IMG/VR virus record: IMGVR_UViG_3300040801_002617
Location: 1 to 48,179 of that record
From: a virus
DNA: 48,179 nucleotides
Reading direction: 5' to 3' (one strand)
The stretch's first letter is position 1; every line of letters starts with the position of its first letter. Of this stretch, positions 8,040 to 17,301 are shown in pieces. A program made the position numbers and the translations under genes. Below the pieces are notes generated by a model that had not been told where the DNA came from, did no database searches, and saw only the letters and a program-made list of their open reading frames with translations.

Positions 8040-8294
8040 ATGAAAATTGAACCAAGAATAAAAATATATAATAATTCAAAATTTAATACATATTTTTATT
8101 ACTTAAAAAAAGACGATTTAGACAACATTATAAAAAAACATTTTAAAAAAGATTTAAATTATATTGAATATAAAATAGAAGGTGAAATTTGTTATAACTA
8201 TGCCGACTATTTAATATGGTATGAAAAATTTATAAACTCTGATGAAGCATTATTATATAAACGAAAATTAAAATTAAAAAAATTAAAAAAATGA
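8040..8294 (+). CDS. Hypothetical protein with basic tail, 84 aa
   Basis: Small lysine- and tyrosine-rich protein, not recognised. It ends in YKRKLKLKKLKK, and its TGA overlaps the clpS ATG. The A-rich coding end doubles as the region upstream of the clpS start, so the pair is probably translationally coupled. Confidence 0.6.
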   Translation: MKIEPRIKIYNNSKFNTYFYYLKKDDLDNIIKKHFKKDLNYIEYKIEGEICYNYADYLIWYEKFINSDEALLYKRKLKLKKLKK

Positions 8295-8563
8295 CAGAAA
8301 CAAAAAAACAAGAAAAGGTTTTAGATAAAACCAAAAAAAAAGAAAGACATAATCTTGTATTATGGAACGATGATGTAAATTCCTTTGACTGGGTTATCAA
8401 ATCACTTATAGAAATCTGTAAACACGAATATACACAAGCCGAACAATGCGCTTTGATAGTGCATAACAAAGGAAAAGCATCAGTAAAATCTGGCGAAAAA
8501 GAAGAATTATTAAAACTAAAAAGAGAATTTGATAAAAGAAAAATATCTACAACAGTAGAATAA
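8291..8563 (+). CDS. clpS: ClpS, ATP-dependent Clp protease adaptor
   Basis: 90 residues covering the full ClpS core. Signatures are HNLVLWNDDVNSFDWVI (20-36) and AEQCALIVHNKGKASVKSG (50-68), ending with ISTTVE. The residues that bind N-degron amino termini in the family are visible (Asn26-Asp27-Asp28 and His58). ClpS hands N-end-rule substrates to ClpAP/ClpCP. The sequence is close to Bacteroidota ClpS, which supports the host call. In a phage it could redirect the host Clp protease or block N-degron turnover. Confidence 0.93.
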   Translation: MTETKKQEKVLDKTKKKERHNLVLWNDDVNSFDWVIKSLIEICKHEYTQAEQCALIVHNKGKASVKSGEKEELLKLKREFDKRKISTTVE

Positions 8564-8579
8564 AAAACAATTATTTATA

Positions 8580-9008
8580 ATGAATTTAGAAGATTTCTTT
8601 AAAAAAACAATAAAAGAATGTATCAATGAATTTAATGACTTTACAATAAAAGAATGGTCAGATATATTTTATGAATATAAAAACAATTTTATAGACTTTC
8701 CTCGTATAGAAGATCAACATTACATAAATAATGTAGATGAAGATATAGAAGAAGATTTCGGATCAATGGAAGAAATAGATTTTGAAAATTTTTTCATAAC
8801 CTCAATTGATCTAGATTCAAATGAATTTTCTATAGTTGCGTTTGGAGATTGGCAAGAGCCCTATGAAATAAATATAATATTTGATGAAGGAGACTTTTAT
8901 TTCGAATCGCCAATAAAAAATGAAAATTATAACATAATAGATGAAAATGAAGTATTAGAAACAATTTTAGGAGAAACATGGGAAGAGGAGATTAATAATA
9001 TAAAGTAA
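8580..9008 (+). CDS. Hypothetical acidic protein, 142 aa
   Basis: Strongly acidic (many Glu/Asp), soluble, with beta-strand-like C-terminal repeats (FSIVAFGDWQEPYEINIIFD). It follows clpS by 16 bases and converges on the tail operon. The charge resembles DNA-mimic proteins, but no family is recognised and the idea is speculative. Confidence 0.6.
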   Translation: MNLEDFFKKTIKECINEFNDFTIKEWSDIFYEYKNNFIDFPRIEDQHYINNVDEDIEEDFGSMEEIDFENFFITSIDLDSNEFSIVAFGDWQEPYEINIIFDEGDFYFESPIKNENYNIIDENEVLETILGETWEEEINNIK

Positions 9009-9043
9009 TTATATTATCATAATCTTGCACCTTTTTATAAAGT

Positions 9044-10435
9044 TTATGCTATATTTTGATCTTCGTCAATATTATCAAAGAAATCACCTATGTTATTTTC
9101 TAAATCTAAATCATTATCAAATACCATATTATTTCCGTTGTCTATTTCTAATGGCACTGCTAAATTTTCCATATTCAACCAAGAATCATGTTTTATTGGT
9201 ATAAATTTAGGACCTATCGGATCTTTGTAATCATTTAGTTTTGAATATAATTTTTCCCATATCTCATTTGACCATCCACCAACAAATTGATTTTCATTTC
9301 CGAATTTAGATTTACCCATATTACCATCACCACCAACTCTATATAACCAAGGTTTATATTCCCAATGCCATATTTCATTTTCTAGTGTTCTATAAAAACC
9401 GTAATTATGTGCATTTTTTATTAACCAAGAATATACTTTCATATCAGTAGCATTTAAATCGAATGCTGTTCCGAAAATATGATATCCATATCCAGGCGGT
9501 TGTATTTCAATATCATTTTCACCCATTTTAAATCCTTCTTTATTAGAACTTAATAACCATTCATTGTCTTGTTTTTTGTTTTCAGGCGCATATAATCTCC
9601 TTGTTTCTAATTGTTGTTCGAATGATTTATAAGCTCTTTTAACTACTAGTTCAACATTATCATCTTTGGCGATATTAACCATTCTCCATATAGGCAAATA
9701 AAAATCTTCTACTATAGGAACTCCCAACTCATTTGTATATTGTATATTTTTTTCACCTATCTTTTTTCCTTCTCCGTTATATACAATTCCTTTTCCTTGA
9801 TTAACAAGAATTTTCATTTCTTTTCGATTTTGTCTATCTTGGCTTCTTTTTTCCCTTAGTTGTCTTCTTTTTTCTCCATTCTCTATTCTTTCACCTCTGA
9901 TGTCTCCCCATTTTTCTATTGTATTTTCATAAAAACCTAAAGCAGATTTAACAACGGTATTATACTTTGTAACAGATACTTTTTTCATTTTTTGTAAATT
10001 TTCTTGTCTATTATCTTTATTTCTTTGTCTTTTTGCTCTTCTGTCTATTTGTCTTTTTTCTCTTCTATTTCTTATATTTTTCTTTTCTTGCTCAGATACA
10101 TTATCATCTTCTAATTTTTTTTGTTCTTCTAAATATAAAAAATATTCTTCAAAATCTGAATCAGTTAAATTACCAGATTCGTCTTTTTTTACAAAAATTC
10201 CAGCATCATTTTCTTCTAATCCAACACAATTAAAATCTGTTATATCTAAACTTATAAAAATATCCAGTGATTTACTAGATGCCAATTCTAATTCAGCTTT
10301 CTCTGTTTGTTTCTTTAAACTATCTTTAAGATTACCTTTAATAGAAGGATGGTTTTTTAAATCAGAAACCATTCCGTTTACATCCGATAATTTAAAATCA
10401 ACATCATCTACTTTTGCTTCTGCTTTTCTTGCCAT
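9044..10435 (-). CDS. Tail-associated murein peptidase, M15 (VanY-like) domain
   Basis: 463 residues. The N-terminal 230 are charged and include a very basic helical stretch (about 120-210, RREKRQIDRRAKRQRNKDNR). The catalytic part is at about 240-375 with the M15 zinc motifs: YHIFGTAFD (His319, Asp326) and IWHWEY (His357). M15 enzymes are D,D- or L,D-carboxy/endopeptidases acting on peptidoglycan. Placement directly downstream of two gp5-like spike genes (1-base overlap) suggests it replaces the lysozyme domain of T4 gp5 and opens the cell wall during infection. An acidic tail follows the catalytic domain. Confidence 0.85.
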   Translation of the reverse strand: MARKAEAKVDDVDFKLSDVNGMVSDLKNHPSIKGNLKDSLKKQTEKAELELASSKSLDIFISLDITDFNCVGLEENDAGIFVKKDESGNLTDSDFEEYFLYLEEQKKLEDDNVSEQEKKNIRNRREKRQIDRRAKRQRNKDNRQENLQKMKKVSVTKYNTVVKSALGFYENTIEKWGDIRGERIENGEKRRQLREKRSQDRQNRKEMKILVNQGKGIVYNGEGKKIGEKNIQYTNELGVPIVEDFYLPIWRMVNIAKDDNVELVVKRAYKSFEQQLETRRLYAPENKKQDNEWLLSSNKEGFKMGENDIEIQPPGYGYHIFGTAFDLNATDMKVYSWLIKNAHNYGFYRTLENEIWHWEYKPWLYRVGGDGNMGKSKFGNENQFVGGWSNEIWEKLYSKLNDYKDPIGPKFIPIKHDSWLNMENLAVPLEIDNGNNMVFDNDLDLENNIGDFFDNIDEDQNIA

Positions 10436-11121
10436 TATTCTAATTTTTTTATTTTTTTATCATCTGTTATATAAACATGATCAGATATAAATGTATGTCT
10501 TTTTTGCCAATATTGTGCTAATACCTGATCTAGTTCTGGTCTTATAACAGGAGCTGCCATATTACCCATTAAACTAGTTGGATTTTGTAATGTTTTAACC
10601 ATTGTATCGAACCAATCTAACCAATGATTCCCTAACATAGCTTGTTGACTTGCGTCTTTTGTTCCTATATTTATTTTTCTTTGATTATCTTTTAATTGTA
10701 AATTTATACTATCATTATCTATTGTTATTTTATTATATTTATAATCAAGTGTTAATTCATCTTCATCACTATATATTTGCGTTCGATGGTCGAAAAGAAG
10801 TGCAACAAATGTTTCATATTCTTCGTCACTTAAATCATCTAATTTTCCTTGTAAATTAACATTATAATTTTCCGAATAGATATAATAAGGGTCATATAAA
10901 TCACCATTCGGAAAAATAACATTAACTATCTTTCCTATAGCAGGCAATTCAAATGCTTTTCCTGCTAATGATTTATAAGGACTTGACCAAGGTATATGTT
11001 CTGTTTCTATTTCTTCAAAAACTCCTTGTACACGAACTTTTATCCGTCCTTTTCTATTAGGATCAGATATATCTTCTACTATTCCAATAAATAAACTCGA
11101 TTCTAATTCTTCGTGTGTCAT
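10435..11121 (-). CDS. Baseplate spike protein, gp5-like OB fold (copy 2)
   Basis: 228 residues. The N-terminal 75 form the gp5/gpV-type OB domain (GIVEDISDPNRKGRIKVRVQ, then GKIVNVIFPNGDLYDPYYIY). A short beta-strand repeat (ITIDNDSINLQLKD, INIGTK) and a helical region follow. There is no lysozyme domain and no long beta-helix, unlike T4 gp5. It is the downstream member of a tandem pair with 11118-11816. The start overlaps that gene's stop (ATGA-type). Confidence 0.85.
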   Translation of the reverse strand: MTHEELESSLFIGIVEDISDPNRKGRIKVRVQGVFEEIETEHIPWSSPYKSLAGKAFELPAIGKIVNVIFPNGDLYDPYYIYSENYNVNLQGKLDDLSDEEYETFVALLFDHRTQIYSDEDELTLDYKYNKITIDNDSINLQLKDNQRKINIGTKDASQQAMLGNHWLDWFDTMVKTLQNPTSLMGNMAAPVIRPELDQVLAQYWQKRHTFISDHVYITDDKKIKKLE

Positions 11122-11816
11122 TCTAATTTATTTATTTTTTTGTTGTCCGTAACATAAACATGATCAGATAAAAAAGTTTCTCTTTTTTGCCAAAAATCTC
11201 TACATACTCCTAATGATATATCAGGTTTTAAAATAGGAGCAGGAGGTGCTAAAATCATACCATTTCCTAACATTGCTGGATCATTTTGCAATGCTCTTAT
11301 AAAAGAATTAAACCAATCTAAAAAATTATTTCCCAACATAGCTTGTTGTTTTGCATCTTTTGTTCCTATATTTAAAATTCCATTATTATCTTTTAATTGT
11401 AAATTTATACTATCATTATCTATTGTTATTTTATTATATTTATAATCAAATACCATTTCATCTTCATCGCTATATATTTGCGTTCGATGATCGAAAAGAA
11501 GTGCAACAAATGTTTCATATTTATCTATAGAATAATCTTCTAAAACATTTTTTAAATTAATATTATAATTTTCCGAATAGATATAATAAGGGTCATGTAA
11601 ATCACCATTCGGAAAAATAACATTAACTATCTTTCCTATACCAGGCAATTCAAATGCTTTTCCTGCTAATGATTTATAAGGACTAGCCCAAGGTATATTC
11701 TCTGTTTCTAATTCTTCGAAAACTCCTTGTACCCGAACTTGAATTTTTCCTTTCTTGTTAGGATCAGAAATATTTTCAACTATTCCTACATATAATTTTC
11801 TTTCTATATTTTCCAT
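11118..11816 (-). CDS. Baseplate spike protein, gp5-like OB fold (copy 1)
   Basis: 232 residues with the same layout as 10435-11121: an OB domain (GIVENISDPNKKGKIQVRVQ, GKIVNVIFPNGDLHDPYYIY), the nearly identical central block from ETFVALLFDHRTQIYSDEDE, beta repeats, and a C-terminus ending HVYVTDNKKINKLE. The copies differ mostly in residues 90-105 and in the last third. Two spike-type proteins could assemble into one heteromeric tip or act alternatively. Confidence 0.85.
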   Translation of the reverse strand: MENIERKLYVGIVENISDPNKKGKIQVRVQGVFEELETENIPWASPYKSLAGKAFELPGIGKIVNVIFPNGDLHDPYYIYSENYNINLKNVLEDYSIDKYETFVALLFDHRTQIYSDEDEMVFDYKYNKITIDNDSINLQLKDNNGILNIGTKDAKQQAMLGNNFLDWFNSFIRALQNDPAMLGNGMILAPPAPILKPDISLGVCRDFWQKRETFLSDHVYVTDNKKINKLE

Positions 11817-11823
11817 AATTTAT

Positions 11824-13365
11824 TTATAAACCTTTATCTCCAAATTGCTGATTTATTTCTCCTCTTATTGTAGATTCTAAATCGTTATATAAATCAGAAC
11901 CTAAGTTTCTAGCAAAATTGGCTAAATTATATTCTCCAAATTCTGGATCATAAACATTATCCGGATAAATAGATTGTACTCCTGTTTCTTCTCTTAATCC
12001 CCTGAAAAATGTATCTATTAATTCTCCTCTTTTTTCTCTAAATTCAGCTAACGTAGCTTCTTTAAAATGGGTTAAATTTTTATTTGTCGTATCTATAAGA
12101 GTGTCTGATGTTTTGTCTAATAAATCACCAAAATATCCTCTTCTTTTTTCTTCTTCTGTTTGTGTTGTTGTGTTTTTCTTTTTAGGTGCGTTGGTTCCTC
12201 TTTTTTCATAAAGTTTTTGATTTGTTGATATTGAATAAAATTTTTCATCTACTCTATTATTTTCAGTTTTTTCTTTATTTAAACCATAAGAATTTAAAGG
12301 ATATACAGGTTTTTGGAACAAATCAACATACAATGCTCTTTCTACTGATTTATAATTTATTTCTAATTTTAAAGTAGAAGAATCTGTGTTATCGGCGCCT
12401 TTTCCCCATCCGCCTTGTGATATTTCAGATCCGTGGTTCATAGACGACATAAAATCAAAAGAACAATCTCTTAAAATAAATATCTTTTTAGATTTATTAT
12501 TATTTATAACTTCTCTTAAAACTCCTATTTCGTCATTTTCGTTTTGTAAATTATTTTGTTCAGAAGAAGCACCAGTTACTGCGTCTTTTTTTATTTTCAT
12601 TTTTCTTATATCTGACATAATTATAGCCATATCAAATCTTAAACAATTTTCCGGAATCGCCTCTCTTTTAAATTTGTAATCATAACTTAAATTATTATAT
12701 AATTCTGCTATATAATTTGCTTTCATTTTAATATCCTCAGAAAGAGTTACCGATAATTTATCATCTTTATATTTTATTATAGGTTGAACCAATTTATCTA
12801 AACCACCTAAACTCTCTATATAATAACTTTTTTTACCATTCCATCCATAATCTTCTATAGTATAAAATATACTAGTTATTTCTTGTCTAAATTCGTGTAA
12901 AATTTCTTTTCTTTCTTTTATTGTTTTAGAAACATCTTTATAATTTTCTAAAAAAGCATCTACTCCATTTATACTATTAGTATCGAATAATGGATTTTTA
13001 TTTAATAAGATTATATCAAATGTTAAAAATAACGGTTCTTCATTTTCATCACTACTTAAAAATTTAAATTCAGATTCGGTTTTTGAAACCATTGTGTTAA
13101 TATCATCCGCTTCTGGATTATATTCTTTCTCTGAATCTAATATCAACCTTTTTCTTGGATCATCTTTCCATCTTCTATAATCAGGATTCTTCTTCGTGTT
13201 ATATCCTTTTAAATATCCTAATAATAATTTTTCATCAGAATCTACTTCTGTCGTCTCCTTCCTCTCGTTTTTTCTCCAATTGGTCGTGTCAATAGATTCT
13301 TGTAATCTATTAGATTGCATTATTTTAGCACTTTCTAAATCTATAGAAATTTCTTTATTTGCCAT
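11824..13365 (-). CDS. Putative baseplate/tail structural protein, 513 aa
   Basis: No family is recognised with certainty. Residues about 235-345 contain strands RFDMAIIMSDIRKMKI, KIFILRDCSFDFMSSM and LKLEINYKSVERALYV. This pattern resembles tail-tube-fold domains of T4-like baseplate proteins (gp48/gp54 group). The C-terminal part is helical and charged. It lies between the hub gene and the spike genes in one operon, which supports a baseplate role. Confidence 0.6.
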   Translation of the reverse strand: MANKEISIDLESAKIMQSNRLQESIDTTNWRKNERKETTEVDSDEKLLLGYLKGYNTKKNPDYRRWKDDPRKRLILDSEKEYNPEADDINTMVSKTESEFKFLSSDENEEPLFLTFDIILLNKNPLFDTNSINGVDAFLENYKDVSKTIKERKEILHEFRQEITSIFYTIEDYGWNGKKSYYIESLGGLDKLVQPIIKYKDDKLSVTLSEDIKMKANYIAELYNNLSYDYKFKREAIPENCLRFDMAIIMSDIRKMKIKKDAVTGASSEQNNLQNENDEIGVLREVINNNKSKKIFILRDCSFDFMSSMNHGSEISQGGWGKGADNTDSSTLKLEINYKSVERALYVDLFQKPVYPLNSYGLNKEKTENNRVDEKFYSISTNQKLYEKRGTNAPKKKNTTTQTEEEKRRGYFGDLLDKTSDTLIDTTNKNLTHFKEATLAEFREKRGELIDTFFRGLREETGVQSIYPDNVYDPEFGEYNLANFARNLGSDLYNDLESTIRGEINQQFGDKGL

Positions 13366-13367
13366 TT

Positions 13368-14717
13368 TTAATCGATTCTTTTTTCATAATTTGCTGATAA
13401 CTCTCTTTTTATTAATGTTATCTTTTGAACAGGACCTTTCGTTTTAGAATAAGTATAATTTATTGCAGTTATTAACCATTCTCCTGACAATTTTCTATTT
13501 AATCTTTCGCTGTTGTCGCCTGTTCCTTCATTCTCTACTATTCCTCCTTTATATAATTCTACTAATACGTTTTGAAACCTGTATAAAGAATAATTCACTT
13601 GTTTAAGTGTTATTACCATTTTTAATTTTTGAGAAAATTTTAAATTTAAATTATTATTTACTTCCGAATATAAATAATTTTCATGACAATTATCTAAATC
13701 CATTTTGCCTGTATATTTATAATTTGTACAATTTTTCAATAAACCGTTATTTTTACCAGGTAAATCTTTCATAACAACTTTATCTCCTCTTCCTGTACTA
13801 CTTATAGATTCTATCTTATTATGTGAATATAAATTTTCTGTTTTGTTATAATAATTATTCACCACCGAATAACCTTCTCTTAAATTAACAGAAGTCGACG
13901 AATTTTCTATATTAAAAGTATCTATATACATATTTGTTGTTATATAATCATCATTATTTGTCAATTTCAATTTAATTGGTTCACTGTCTGTGTTAGCATC
14001 TATTGCTTTTATATTTTGATCTGTTTCGTGTTCTGAACTAGATTGTAATTGTTTTTCTATATCAATATAATTCATATTATAATAAAAATCTATATATGTA
14101 AATATAAATGTATTTTTATTTATAAATGAATTTTTAGTAACATCTTCTATAAAATTTAAAAAATTATCTCCTTTATTTATCCATACCATTTCATCATTCG
14201 AGTTTGAAATATTCGTGCTTAAACCTAAACCAGCATCTTTACAAACTCGATCTATTGTTTCAAATGAAGTTCCTCTATAACTCCAAAATTTTTTATAATA
14301 TAAATAATCAACATCCAATATACCCATACAATCATATATTACATCACTTCCTCCTTTTTTGTTCATATGTGGTTTAAAATTAAATATTTTAAAATCCATT
14401 CTTATAGGCCAATATTCTTCAGAAAGAGATCTTATAAAAACAGAAATCGTGGAATTATCTATAGGAAATAATTCATCAAATGATTTTTGTGTTTTATCTC
14501 TAAATCTCATTTCCATCCAAGGTAAAAATTGATCATTATGTAATTTAAATTCTATTACATCACCTTGTTCGATATTAAAAGAACCGCCATATGAAATATA
14601 TGGAAAACCTTTTCCTAATTGATTTTTTGAATAATCCGTCATACCGTCTTCATATCCTTCTAATTCAAATTCAAGTTCTTTTAAATTTATATTTGCTCTT
14701 CTTTTAACTTCTATCAT
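13368..14717 (-). CDS. Baseplate hub protein, gp27/gpD-like
   Basis: 449 residues. The N-terminal half has the hub barrel features (EQGDVIEFKLHNDQFLPWME) and the segment SFETIDRVCKDAGLGLSTN...FLNFIEDVTK, which in gp27/VgrG-type hubs forms the link between barrels. The C-terminus (LSGEWLITAINYTYSK...QKITLIKREL) is typical of gpD/gp27 ends. In T4, gp27 forms the ring that carries the gp5 spike, and the spike genes lie immediately downstream here. Starts overlap at 14714-14717. Confidence 0.72.
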   Translation of the reverse strand: MIEVKRRANINLKELEFELEGYEDGMTDYSKNQLGKGFPYISYGGSFNIEQGDVIEFKLHNDQFLPWMEMRFRDKTQKSFDELFPIDNSTISVFIRSLSEEYWPIRMDFKIFNFKPHMNKKGGSDVIYDCMGILDVDYLYYKKFWSYRGTSFETIDRVCKDAGLGLSTNISNSNDEMVWINKGDNFLNFIEDVTKNSFINKNTFIFTYIDFYYNMNYIDIEKQLQSSSEHETDQNIKAIDANTDSEPIKLKLTNNDDYITTNMYIDTFNIENSSTSVNLREGYSVVNNYYNKTENLYSHNKIESISSTGRGDKVVMKDLPGKNNGLLKNCTNYKYTGKMDLDNCHENYLYSEVNNNLNLKFSQKLKMVITLKQVNYSLYRFQNVLVELYKGGIVENEGTGDNSERLNRKLSGEWLITAINYTYSKTKGPVQKITLIKRELSANYEKRID

Positions 14718-15178
14718 GTTTTGAAACTATTTATTATTTTTATTTTCTTAGAATCTTTATTTACTTTTAATTGTTCTACATTTTTCGGTTTAACAGAAGG
14801 AGGTGTAGAAGGAGGTACATTATTTTTATTTGTATCTACCATTTGTAAATTTATATCTCTTAATTCTACATCATCTTTTACTGCTTGAATTGATCCCATG
14901 CTTTCAGAAGGTATAAATTTTAATATATCTCCTTGTTTTATCGAAAATGGATTTTTAATATTATTCAATTTCATCAATTGTTCTACATAATCAACAGAAC
15001 CGTATAATCTATTAGAAATTAAATCTAATCTCATTTCATATTCCCTTGGTACTATAATAACACCTAATTGCGATTCATCAAATTTTTTAGCAAGAACAGT
15101 TGGTTGAGATAAATTATAAGTTCTATTCCTTCCAATTACTTTTAACTCTACACTATCACTGAATGTATAAAAATCCAT
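14714..15178 (-). CDS. LysM-type baseplate protein (gp53-like)
   Basis: 154 residues. Residues about 48-90 (RLDLISNRLYGSVDYVEQLM...NPFSIKQGDILKFIP) match the LysM-like module found in T4 gp53 and P2 gpX. Members bridge the hub and the wedge or bind the tail tube. A proline-rich linker (PPSTPPSVKPK) and a basic end follow. It is located between the tube-fold protein and the hub, in the right place for a baseplate component. Confidence 0.7.
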   Translation of the reverse strand: MDFYTFSDSVELKVIGRNRTYNLSQPTVLAKKFDESQLGVIIVPREYEMRLDLISNRLYGSVDYVEQLMKLNNIKNPFSIKQGDILKFIPSESMGSIQAVKDDVELRDINLQMVDTNKNNVPPSTPPSVKPKNVEQLKVNKDSKKIKIINSFKT

Positions 15179-15195
15179 TTTTATAATATTATTTT

Positions 15196-16848
15196 TTAAA
15201 ATGCTCCTCCATATTGATTTCCTGTGCTATCCTTAGTAGAATTATTTAAATATGGATCATTGTTGTATAAATAATCACTACTAGAATTTACAAATTCACC
15301 TGACCAGTTAAGACCCATGGGATCATTAATATCTATATTATTTTTATTTTGACTTACTTCTTGTGTTTTCTGTGGTTCAGGAGGAGATTTATAAAATCTT
15401 CTATTATTTCTAAAAAACATAGGACTTAATCTATTAGTTCCTAAATCTCTTGAATTCTTTACATTTATAGTAGCTTCTATCGTTTTTGGTATATCCGTAA
15501 AAGTAATTCCGTCTGCTGCTTTTGCAGTTAACTTAACATCACTAACAATTATGTGGTTCATGCTTAATATAGGACACAATGGATTTCCTATTGTCAAATG
15601 CCATGGTGTAGTGCTATTTCCATTATGTGTCCCTAAAACTCCTGATACAGGATATCTATATTTTCCAATTGTCGCATGCCATATATTGTCTCCTATTGTT
15701 TCTAATCCGGCTACCATTTTATCCAAAAGATCAAAACCTTGATTTATGGATGAAATTTTATTACCCATTGTTTTTAATACATTATCTCCGCCTTCTCCGT
15801 CTTCTTCGCCTTCTTCTCCTCCGCCTCCAAATAAATTAAATCCACCACTTTCTCCACTTTCTCCACTTTCTCCACTTTCTCCACTTTCTCCGACTTCTCC
15901 GCCTTCTCCTAGATTAAATGTTTTACTTATATTCTTAATGAATCCTGTTATTAAATCTTTTATCATTTTCCAAGCTTCTTCAGGATTACTTCCTATAAAT
16001 TTTGCTATTTTTCTACCTGTGTCTCCTAATGGAAAAAGTTGTTCGTTTTGAGAACCCATTCTTAATAAATTATTTATTAAATATTTCATAGAATCTACTG
16101 GATCAATATCATTTATATATTTTGCTTCATATACCACTTTTAAATTAAAATTCCAACTAGAATTTAAAGTAAATTCTGATTTTGAACCTCCTCCTTCTCT
16201 TACTGCTCCTTGATCATTTAAATTTGGATTACCAAAAAGATCTCTTATTCTTGCGGAATCTGTTATACCTAAACCTTGTAACATAGAAACTAATAATCCT
16301 TGACTAAATCCAGGAACAGATGCTATTTTATCGGCTTGAATTCCAAATTCATCTCTCATTATATTTCCTATCAATGTATGTATATAATCTGTTTGTACTG
16401 TCCAACCCTCATTGAAACTCATTCCTCCTAATAAATCATCATCTTCTTCCATAAATCCTACAATAACAGAATCTGGCGTTCTTTTATAAGAATCGTTTAA
16501 ATCTACCGGAGGACCATATGGAACAGGAGAATTTATTCCACCAAATCTTCTTAAAACAAACATCCTATTTATAGGCTTTACTCCTAAATCTTTTAAATAT
16601 GCTATATGTCTAGAATCTATTCTAGTACAAATAGTTTTACTTAATTCGTCTAAAATAAAAGTGAATGGATTTACTTCTTTATTTTCATTTTCATTATTTT
16701 TTTCTAAAAATGAATTATGTTTTATCTTTTTTATTTGTCCTTCTTTCGCAGAAACATTCTGTTCCGGACTATAACTACCAGAATAAACAGAACTATATAT
16801 ATTATTTGATTGTAAAGATAAATTAGTAAGAAATTGTAATTCTCTCAT
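15196..16848 (-). CDS. Tail-tube-fold baseplate protein with Gly-Glu-Ser repeat, 550 aa
   Basis: The start is set at the ATG giving MRELQFLTNL. An upstream in-frame extension to 16899 reads through an apparent promoter and is unlikely to be translated. The C-terminal part (WHLTIGNPLCPILSMNHIIV, then a strand ending KNSRDLGTNRL) resembles tail-tube/baseplate proteins of the T4 gp48/gp54 type. About residues 315-365 contain a low-complexity stretch with repeated GES and Gly/Glu runs. First gene of the tail operon, with a TATATATA box 18 bases upstream. Confident structural role, exact T4 counterpart uncertain. Confidence 0.7.
   Translation of the reverse strand: MRELQFLTNLSLQSNNIYSSVYSGSYSPEQNVSAKEGQIKKIKHNSFLEKNNENENKEVNPFTFILDELSKTICTRIDSRHIAYLKDLGVKPINRMFVLRRFGGINSPVPYGPPVDLNDSYKRTPDSVIVGFMEEDDDLLGGMSFNEGWTVQTDYIHTLIGNIMRDEFGIQADKIASVPGFSQGLLVSMLQGLGITDSARIRDLFGNPNLNDQGAVREGGGSKSEFTLNSSWNFNLKVVYEAKYINDIDPVDSMKYLINNLLRMGSQNEQLFPLGDTGRKIAKFIGSNPEEAWKMIKDLITGFIKNISKTFNLGEGGEVGESGESGESGESGESGGFNLFGGGGEEGEEDGEGGDNVLKTMGNKISSINQGFDLLDKMVAGLETIGDNIWHATIGKYRYPVSGVLGTHNGNSTTPWHLTIGNPLCPILSMNHIIVSDVKLTAKAADGITFTDIPKTIEATINVKNSRDLGTNRLSPMFFRNNRRFYKSPPEPQKTQEVSQNKNNIDINDPMGLNWSGEFVNSSSDYLYNNDPYLNNSTKDSTGNQYGGAF
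15841..15908 (-). repeat. 9-bp tandem repeats encoding Gly-Glu-Ser
   Basis: The plus strand shows the 9-mer TCTCCACTT repeated about five times, followed by degenerate copies. In the coding strand this encodes GES tripeptides inside the 550-aa baseplate protein. The repeat length is a multiple of three, so gains or losses keep the frame. It is likely a flexible linker with variable copy number. Confidence 0.8.
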
Positions 16849-16865
16849 AATTGATATTTTATTTT

Positions 16866-16873
16866 TATATATA
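16866..16873 (-). promoter_or_regulatory. Candidate late promoter TATATATA box of tail operon
   Basis: TATATATA inside ctttttatatataaaa, 17 bases between box and ATG of the first tail gene. The same box lies at nearly the same distance before 31525 and 33627. It resembles the single TATAAATA box of T4 late promoters. In such AT-rich DNA chance matches are common, so this is only a candidate. Confidence 0.35.
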
Positions 16874-16902
16874 AAAAGGAAGGCTGTAAAATAAAACAAA
16901 AA

Positions 16903-17301
16903 TTAATAATCTTCAATTAATTGTGAATTGTCAAAGAGATGTAAATTGTCAAAAATATCTTCTTTTATGTTATTGTCATCTAAAAATTCTTTATAAAAAA
17001 GTATCGCATTAAAATTAAAATCAAATTCATTAAAAACATTTTTAACCGAATAAACTTGTTTTACATTTATATTTTTATCTGTAAAATCAGGCAAATAATA
17101 AACCGATTTTCCTTTTTGCATCGCATGACTTATCTTCGTATAAATCATCAAATTAAAATAATCTTTATTTTTTGGTAATACGATATTTTCTTCTCTTTTT
17201 ATTTCTTTTATATCTATTATAACTTTATTTCTAACTCGGTTTAATTTGACATATTTATCAAATTTTTTCCTATTCTTACAGAATACAATATTAAAATTCA
17301 T
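16903..17301 (-). CDS. Hypothetical protein, 132 aa
   Basis: The ATG start at 17301 (MNFNIVFCKNRKKF) is preferred over a TTG three codons upstream. Alternating strands and helices (KVIIDIKEI, YFNLMIYTKISHAMQKG, VYYLPDF) suggest an alpha/beta fold, but no P-loop or catalytic motif is visible. It is divergent from uvsX and separated by about 170 bases of AT-rich, promoter-like DNA. Confidence 0.6.
   Translation of the reverse strand: MNFNIVFCKNRKKFDKYVKLNRVRNKVIIDIKEIKREENIVLPKNKDYFNLMIYTKISHAMQKGKSVYYLPDFTDKNINVKQVYSVKNVFNEFDFNFNAILFYKEFLDDNNIKEDIFDNLHLFDNSQLIEDY

Larger units (their letters stand above)
10435..11816 (-). repeat. Tandem gene duplication of gp5-like spike genes
   Basis: The two adjacent genes are clearly paralogous along their length, with near-identical DNA blocks. 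One example is the stretch around 10771-10831, which matches 11470-11520. Blocks of conservation alternate with diverged stretches, so gene conversion between copies is possible. Confidence 0.8.

Noticed and set aside
12386-12679. 97-aa plus-strand ORF within the 513-aa tail gene
   Set aside because: Shadow of a conserved-looking coding region in the same operon; low-complexity hydrophobic composition typical of antisense frames here.
15746-16051. Proline/serine-rich plus-strand ORF opposite the baseplate protein
   Set aside because: It is only the complement of the Gly-Glu-Ser repeat and of a well-supported minus-strand gene.
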